Shown here in pieces: positions 6,164-9,115 of a stretch of 9,115 bases of DNA. The notes beneath the pieces are model-generated. The model saw nothing but the letters and a program-made list of their open reading frames with translations, was not told the origin of the DNA and made no database searches. A program made the translations under genes and the position numbers. Numbering within the stretch: position 1 is the stretch's first letter; each line of letters begins with the position of its first letter. This stretch comes from 2-01-FULL-49-22 sp964639445 (GTDB taxonomy: Bacteria; Patescibacteriota; Saccharimonadia; Saccharimonadales; UBA10212), in the NCBI GenBank assembly GCA_964639445.1, contig CAZXDA010000026.1, positions 1-9,115 on the forward strand, read 5' to 3'.

Positions 6164-6906
6164 TTGGGCCTACGGCCAGCGGCAAATCAGATCTGGCTAT
6201 GCGTATTGCTAAGGACTTTCATGGTGAGATTATTAGCGCTGATTCGCTGACAATTTACAAAAATATGGATATCGGAACAGCCAAACCGACTAAGGCCGAT
6301 CAGAGGCGGATTCCGCATTGGGGATTGAATATCATTGGCCCGGGCGAGAGGTTTACCGCCGCTCAATTCAAGCAGTACGCTGAGAATAAAATTATTGAAA
6401 TTCAAAAACGGGGCCACCTGCCGGTCATTGTAGGCGGCACCGGTTTATATATTGACTCGATTCTTTACGATTATAGTTTTAGCCCCACAGGGAAGAGAGA
6501 TTCTTTAAATCCGCGTCATCGGCTAGAGGGTTCTTATACGAAAAATAAAAATTTAAGAAATGATGCGGTTATTATTGGGCTACTACAGCATGGAGACGAA
6601 CTGAAACAGAGAATTTCTAAGCGAGCAGAGGCCATGTTTAAAGAGGGATTAGTTGAGGAAACTGAGCGTCTGCTACAGCAGTACGGCCGTAACGCTATTC
6701 TTACCAAGGCTAAAGTTGCTTACGGCCCAATTATTGAGTATCTATCAGGGACTATTAGTGAAGCTGAAGCTAGGGAGAAATTAAAAACCTCCCACTGGCA
6801 ATACGCCCGTCGGCAAAAAACCTGGTTCAAACGCAACTCGTACATACAATGGTTTAGTTCAGCCAATGAAACTTACAAGTTTGTTGCAGACACTTTGAGC
6901 AATTAA
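6124..6906 (+). CDS. miaA: tRNA dimethylallyltransferase (MiaA), short form
   Basis: MiaA adds a dimethylallyl group to N6 of A37 in tRNAs reading UNN codons, which supports decoding accuracy. AAGGA (6113-6117) lies 6 nt before the ATG. The P-loop is GPTASGKS (15-22). The substrate loop SADSLTIYKNMDIGTAKPT (38-56) differs from the common DSRQVY at two positions. GGTGLYI is at 104-110, GLVEETERLL at 175-184 and QYARRQKTWFKRN at 226-238. At 260 residues it is about 40-50 shorter than usual. The block that normally carries DPxxAxxIxPNDxxRIxRALE, between about 128 and 150, is missing, so part of the tRNA-gripping insertion domain is reduced. Core catalytic features are intact, so function is likely retained. 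It overlaps the ATL gene by 40 bp. Confidence 0.92.
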   Translation: MESTTSKPELIAIVGPTASGKSDLAMRIAKDFHGEIISADSLTIYKNMDIGTAKPTKADQRRIPHWGLNIIGPGERFTAAQFKQYAENKIIEIQKRGHLPVIVGGTGLYIDSILYDYSFSPTGKRDSLNPRHRLEGSYTKNKNLRNDAVIIGLLQHGDELKQRISKRAEAMFKEGLVEETERLLQQYGRNAILTKAKVAYGPIIEYLSGTISEAEAREKLKTSHWQYARRQKTWFKRNSYIQWFSSANETYKFVADTLSN

Positions 6907-6907
6907 T

Positions 6908-6955
6908 TTGTCAGATTTGCCCGGCGTTTGCTACAATGAGTAACAGAGGTAGAGG
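6908..6955 (+). promoter_or_regulatory. Promoter and SD deciding the start of the winged-helix gene
   Basis: TTGTCA (6908-6913), an 18-bp spacer and TGc-TACAAT (extended -10, 6929-6937) form a good promoter. The -10 overlaps the ATG at 6936, so that ATG cannot be the start of a transcript made from here. AGAGGT (6945-6950) follows, 6 nt before GTG 6957, which favours the GTG. The leader would be only about 13 nt. Confidence 0.6.
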
Positions 6956-6956
6956 T

Positions 6957-7595
6957 GTGATCGAACAATTGTTTGGATCTAAAACTAGGGTAAAACTACT
7001 GCGGCTTTTTTATACCAACCCCAATCGTTCATTTTATGTGCGCGAAATCACCCGCAAAATCAATGAGCAAATCAATTCAGTGCGGCGCGAATTGGCTAAC
7101 TTATTAAGCTTGGGCATCATAAAATCCGATTCCAACAACAACCGTCTCTATTATGAAGTTAATCAGGATTATGATTTTTATGCACCGCTGGCTATGATTT
7201 TCGGCGGTCAGCCGTCTGCCACCGCCAAAGCGGCAAGTAGGGCTGCTAAAGGCAAAGTAGCCGCTGCCATACCAGAAGGCACTGATGTTGCGCCTGAGCA
7301 TCCGCTGGCTAAGGCCGTTCGGGCTACCGGCAAAGTGGACCTAGCCCTACTTACCGGCCAGTTCACCAGAGATAATCGGGCTGGAGTTGATGTTTTAATT
7401 GTGGGTGATATTAACCAAGCCAAGTTAGCCAAGTTTATATCTGATCTGGAGACTACTGAAAACAAAGAGTTGCGTTACGCCACTATGCCGCTTACTACCT
7501 ATGAATATCGCGTAGAAATTAAAGATCGGTTCATTAATGATGTCATGGCTGCCAAAAAACAGATAATAGTCAACACTCAGGAGCTACTAGTATAG
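6957..7595 (+). CDS. Winged-helix regulator with degenerate nucleotidyltransferase-like domain
   Basis: The protein is 212 aa from GTG 6957 (a 219-aa version from ATG 6936 is possible but overlaps the promoter -10). Residues 5-75 are a winged helix of the ArsR/MarR-like type: LFGSKTRVKLLRLF, FYVREITRKINEQINSVRRELANLLSLGII. An Ala-rich linker covers about 85-112. Residues 115-205 resemble the MNT-like nucleotidyltransferase domain (KVDLALLTGQF..., VDVLIVGD..., ending in a helix with FINDVMAAKKQIIVN). The GS and DxD motif is incomplete: only one Asp (D145) of the pair remains, so transferase activity is unlikely. A DNA-binding regulator with a ligand-sensing relic is the most plausible role; the target is unknown. 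It lies between miaA and an MBL-fold gene and has its own promoter. Confidence 0.7.
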   Translation: MIEQLFGSKTRVKLLRLFYTNPNRSFYVREITRKINEQINSVRRELANLLSLGIIKSDSNNNRLYYEVNQDYDFYAPLAMIFGGQPSATAKAASRAAKGKVAAAIPEGTDVAPEHPLAKAVRATGKVDLALLTGQFTRDNRAGVDVLIVGDINQAKLAKFISDLETTENKELRYATMPLTTYEYRVEIKDRFINDVMAAKKQIIVNTQELLV

Positions 7596-7611
7596 ATGCA
7601 AAAAAACAAAA

Positions 7612-7669
7612 TGTCATTCCGGCGAAGGCCGGAATCCAGTCTGGATCCTGAAACAAGTTCAGGATGACA
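7612..7669. repeat. 58-bp palindromic dispersed-type repeat (REP/MITE-like)
   Basis: The outer arms TGTCAT (7612-7617) and ATGACA (7664-7669) enclose two perfect 8-bp hairpins, ATTCCGGC/GCCGGAAT (loop GAAG) and ATCCTGAA/TTCAGGAT (loop ACAAG). A small ATCCAG-T-CTGGAT palindrome joins them, making a three-armed fold. Elements of this 'GTCATTCC...GGAATCC...GGATGACA' style are scattered in multiple copies in several bacterial genomes. No ORF and no target duplication is evident. It fills the gap between the winged-helix gene and the MBL gene; with no U-tract it is a poor terminator. Confidence 0.65.
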
Positions 7670-7685
7670 ATCTGAAGGGAAATTT

Positions 7686-8309
7686 ATGGAATTATCTTAT
7701 TATGGGGCCAACTGTTTAAGAATAACAGCTAAAAAAGCGCAAATTGTAGTTGATGATAATTTAGAAAAGTTGGGCCTCAAATCTGTTACTAAGCCGACTG
7801 ACATTAGCTTGCATACTCATGCCGCTATTCCACCTAAGCCGAGTCAATTTGTAGCTGATATGCCAGGCGAGTACGAAATATCTGGTGTGGTTATTCATGG
7901 CGTTGCTGCTCGTTCCCATATGGACAGCGAAGGCGACAAAAACGCCGTTATATTCACTATCACTGCTGACGAGATAAAAATTGGCATCTTGGGACACATC
8001 TACCCAGATTTAAACGAAGATCAGCTGGAAGCAATTGGCCCTGTTGATATAGCGGTTGTACCGGTTGGCAACAGCGGCTATACCATGGACGGGGTAGGCG
8101 CGCTGCAAGTTATTAAGAAAATCGAGCCCAAGGTGGTCATTCCGACTCATTATGCCGACAAAGCTATCAGATATGAGGTACCGCAGGTTGAGCTGGCTGA
8201 GGCTCTAAAAAATTTAGCTATGGAGCCGGCTGAAACATTAGATAAATACAAAGCTAAACAGGCCGAACTAACCGATACTGCTAAGCTTATTATCTTAAAA
8301 AGACAATAA
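7686..8309 (+). CDS. Metallo-beta-lactamase-fold protein, UlaG-like, metal site degenerate
   Basis: The 207 residues carry the pattern of the UlaG-like MBL-fold branch: a beta-rich N-terminus (MELSYYGANCLRI), PGEYEISGVVIHG (59-71), GHIYPDLNEDQLEAIGPVDIAVVPVGN (103-129) and PTHY (153-156). The HxHxDH metal motif is not intact: at its expected place is LHTHAAIPPK, with H43 and H45 only and no following DH. The GD of the third ligand site is also changed. It may be non-catalytic or bind a single metal, so no substrate is assigned. AAGGG lies 6-7 nt before the ATG at 7686. It is probably transcribed with the winged-helix gene across the palindromic repeat. It ends 2 bp from the convergent rpmB stop. 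Confidence 0.75.
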   Translation: MELSYYGANCLRITAKKAQIVVDDNLEKLGLKSVTKPTDISLHTHAAIPPKPSQFVADMPGEYEISGVVIHGVAARSHMDSEGDKNAVIFTITADEIKIGILGHIYPDLNEDQLEAIGPVDIAVVPVGNSGYTMDGVGALQVIKKIEPKVVIPTHYADKAIRYEVPQVELAEALKNLAMEPAETLDKYKAKQAELTDTAKLIILKRQ

Positions 8310-8315
8310 GCTTAG
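8281..8315. terminator. Inverted repeat spanning two convergent stop codons
   Basis: CTAAGCTTATT (8281-8291) and AATAAGCTTAG (8305-8315) are a perfect 11-bp inverted repeat with a 13-nt loop. The right arm holds the stop codons of both the MBL gene (+) and rpmB (-). No immediate U-tract follows on either strand (the nearest, CTTTTTC, is 9 nt downstream on +), so it is a weak or RNase-processed 3' end rather than a textbook terminator. Confidence 0.45.
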
Positions 8316-8500
8316 AGAAGTTCCTTTTTCTTTAGGCTGCGCAAGGCATTAGTGCTGATTTTGACCTGCACCTTCTTACCTTCAACTGTCAAAGTCTTGG
8401 TTTGCAAATTGGGCTTCCAAACGCGTTTGGTATGGCGCTGCGAAAAACTGACATTATGGCCGTGCTGCTTGCCTTTTTTATCAAAGTCTAATCGTCGCAT
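8312..8500 (-). CDS. rpmB: 50S ribosomal protein L28
   Basis: This small large-subunit protein has the L28 signature HGHNVSFSQRHTKRVWKPNLQ (13-33), followed by a short beta segment (KTLTVEGKKVQVKISTNAL) and a lysine-rich end. The ATG at 8500 gives 62 aa, in the normal range. An in-frame ATG at 8551 would add 17 hydrophobic, non-family residues and lies upstream of the likely promoter. The N-terminal Cys-GK element of many L28 proteins (CxxTGK) is replaced by DFDKKGK, so it belongs to the Cys-less form. No Shine-Dalgarno precedes the ATG, which fits a nearly leaderless mRNA. It is convergent with the MBL gene. Confidence 0.88.
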   Translation of the reverse strand: MRRLDFDKKGKQHGHNVSFSQRHTKRVWKPNLQTKTLTVEGKKVQVKISTNALRSLKKKELL

Positions 8501-8510
8501 AATCCACAAT

Positions 8511-8539
8511 AGTTTACAGATAAAAACAGATGTGGTCAA
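8511..8539 (-). promoter_or_regulatory. rpmB promoter giving a near-leaderless mRNA
   Basis: The minus strand has TTGACC (8539-8534), a 17-bp spacer and TAAACT (8516-8511). Transcription would start around 8504, only some 4 nt before the ATG at 8500. The absence of a Shine-Dalgarno is consistent with this. Confidence 0.55.
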
Positions 8540-8581
8540 TATGGCAGACAATTTTCATCTATATTGTCCGACTTTTACTTC

Positions 8582-8610
8582 TTGACAACGTCTGGCTTAT
8601 AAACCATAAT
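8582..8610 (+). promoter_or_regulatory. Strong promoter of the structured leader RNA
   Basis: TTGACA (8582-8587, perfect), a 17-bp spacer and CATAAT (8605-8610, one mismatch) make one of the best promoters in the window. Transcription would begin near 8617. The region is divergent from rpmB. Confidence 0.7.
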
Positions 8611-8616
8611 CGTTAT

Positions 8617-8802
8617 CAGCTGAAAAATATAAAAAATCAGCAAATAAAAAAATAAAAAGTAAGAAAATGGCCACGATTAGAAGTAGCACGCTAAACGCTA
8701 GCTCTGATTTGCTTTCGCAGAATCAGACTTCTAACGTGGCCTATCCCGTTAGACCTAGGATTTCGGCAGAAATCCGCCCTAGAAGGGAGGTCTAATCGGG
8801 AT
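8617..8802 (+). ncRNA. Structured 5' leader RNA with two related domains, SD-sequestering
   Basis: After a 5-bp hairpin (GCTGA 8619-8623 / TCAGC 8637-8641) and an A-rich linker, two folded domains follow. Domain 1 (8669-8741) is closed by GGCCACG-A-TTAGAAGT and ACTTCTAACGTGGCC, 15 bp with one bulged A. It contains CTGATT-TGC/GCA-G-AATCAG with a TTTC loop (8704-8726) and a weaker TAGC/GCTA arm. Domain 2 (8743-8802) is closed by ATCCCG-TTAGACCT and AGGTCTAA-T-CGGGAT, 14 bp with one bulged U. Inside it are GGATTTC/GAAATCC (loop GGCA) and CCCT/AGGG (loop AGA), a compact three-way junction. The Shine-Dalgarno GGGAGG (8785-8790) and the AT of the start codon lie in this fold, so it should hide the ribosome site. 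I recognise no known riboswitch consensus. It could also be an independent small RNA. Confidence 0.65.
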
Positions 8803-9115
8803 GGCGCGCCAAGTAACAAAAATCTGTCCGTCATGCCAAAATTTGTTCCGTGCTCGGCGTGATGCTGTGACTTGTTCTGAGCGCTGTCGTAAGCGGCTCA
8901 AACGAGCTAAGCAGGTTGTATCGGATGTATCTAACGAAGTGAAATCCATAGAGACGGCTACAGAAAAAGCGCTTTATTCCGCCAAAGAAGCCCTAAAAAA
9001 CCTAGAGGTAGCTATCGCTGCTGATTTGCCCAAGACTTCTGAAGCAGGTTATGTCGGCAGTACCACCCTTAACACCTCCACCCCTCCACCAACTGAGAGC
9101 CTGGAAGCTCCATCA
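8801..9115 (+). CDS. Four-cysteine zinc-finger-like protein (3' end beyond window)
   Basis: An open frame runs from ATG 8801 without a stop to the window edge (105 codons visible). The N-terminus has C9-x2-C12 and C25-x3-C29 in the form ICPSC...VTCSERCRKRL, a small treble-clef or FCS/MYM-like zinc-binding module seen in phage and mobile-element proteins as well as in hypothetical bacterial proteins. A basic stretch (RKRLKRAK) follows, then a helical, probably coiled region at about 38-75 and a Thr/Pro/Ser-rich low-complexity tail. GGGAGG lies 10 nt upstream but is buried in the leader structure. The function is not assigned; nucleic-acid binding is plausible. Coding is supported by the promoter, the Shine-Dalgarno and the conserved-looking Cys motif. 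Confidence 0.7.
   Translation, partial: MARQVTKICPSCQNLFRARRDAVTCSERCRKRLKRAKQVVSDVSNEVKSIETATEKALYSAKEALKNLEVAIAADLPKTSEAGYVGSTTLNTSTPPPTESLEAPS

Noticed and set aside
8501..8551. Longer L28 start at 8551
   Set aside because: The extra residues are hydrophobic and not L28-like, and the predicted promoter falls inside this stretch.
8352..8585. 77-aa plus-strand ORF opposite rpmB
   Set aside because: It is an antisense shadow of rpmB and its promoter, with no family resemblance.
1..9115. CRISPR array, transposase, toxin-antitoxin or phage defence system
   Set aside because: No spaced direct repeats, no transposase or nuclease motifs and no paired toxin/antitoxin genes were found. The only mobile-like element is the 58-bp palindrome.

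Overview
The window looks like chromosomal DNA from a reduced-genome bacterium of the Candidate Phyla Radiation (CPR). Saccharibacteria (TM7) is my best guess. The evidence is that several housekeeping proteins are stripped down: a threonyl-tRNA synthetase with no TGS or editing domain, a MiaA of about 260 residues, a 62-residue L28, a short NrdR and a Cys-less alkyltransferase-like protein. Transcript leaders are also very short. TGA is used as a stop, so the code is standard. The assignment is inferred from protein character, not from a search.

Layout, left to right. The 3' part of a membrane-anchored family-2 glycosyltransferase gene (+) runs tail-to-tail into nrdR (-). Its promoter carries a perfect palindrome matching the NrdR-box core. 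Upstream of nrdR on the minus strand is an apparently complete 39-codon mini-gene with promoter, Shine-Dalgarno, ORF and terminator. Next come a two-gene fabH-fabF operon (-) with its own promoter and a tRNA-Val(GAC) gene (-). A divergent intergenic region then carries a DnaA-box-like site and a transcription terminator inside the thrS leader. The plus-strand block thrS, an ATL/MGMT-like gene and miaA overlaps or is tightly packed. It is followed by a winged-helix/nucleotidyltransferase-like regulator with its own promoter, a 58-bp dispersed-type palindromic element, and a degenerate metallo-beta-lactamase-fold gene. That last gene converges with rpmB (L28, -). The right end holds a strong promoter, about 185 nt of structured leader RNA, and the start of a gene for a four-cysteine zinc-finger-like protein that runs off the window.

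How the genes work together: thrS, tRNA-Val, miaA and rpmB serve translation. NrdR controls deoxyribonucleotide synthesis. FabH and FabF are condensing enzymes of fatty-acid synthesis or a related pathway, with no ACP, FabD, FabG or FabI gene here. The glycosyltransferase belongs to surface polysaccharide or glycolipid synthesis.

The most unusual element is the tandem two-domain leader RNA at about 8617-8802. Its second domain folds as a three-way junction that would sequester the Shine-Dalgarno and start codon of the downstream gene. The two domains share the same closing-helix motif with a single-nucleotide bulge at the same level, as in a tandem cis-regulatory RNA. Next in interest are the complete mini-gene at 1681-1875 and the NrdR-box palindrome overlapping the nrdR -10.
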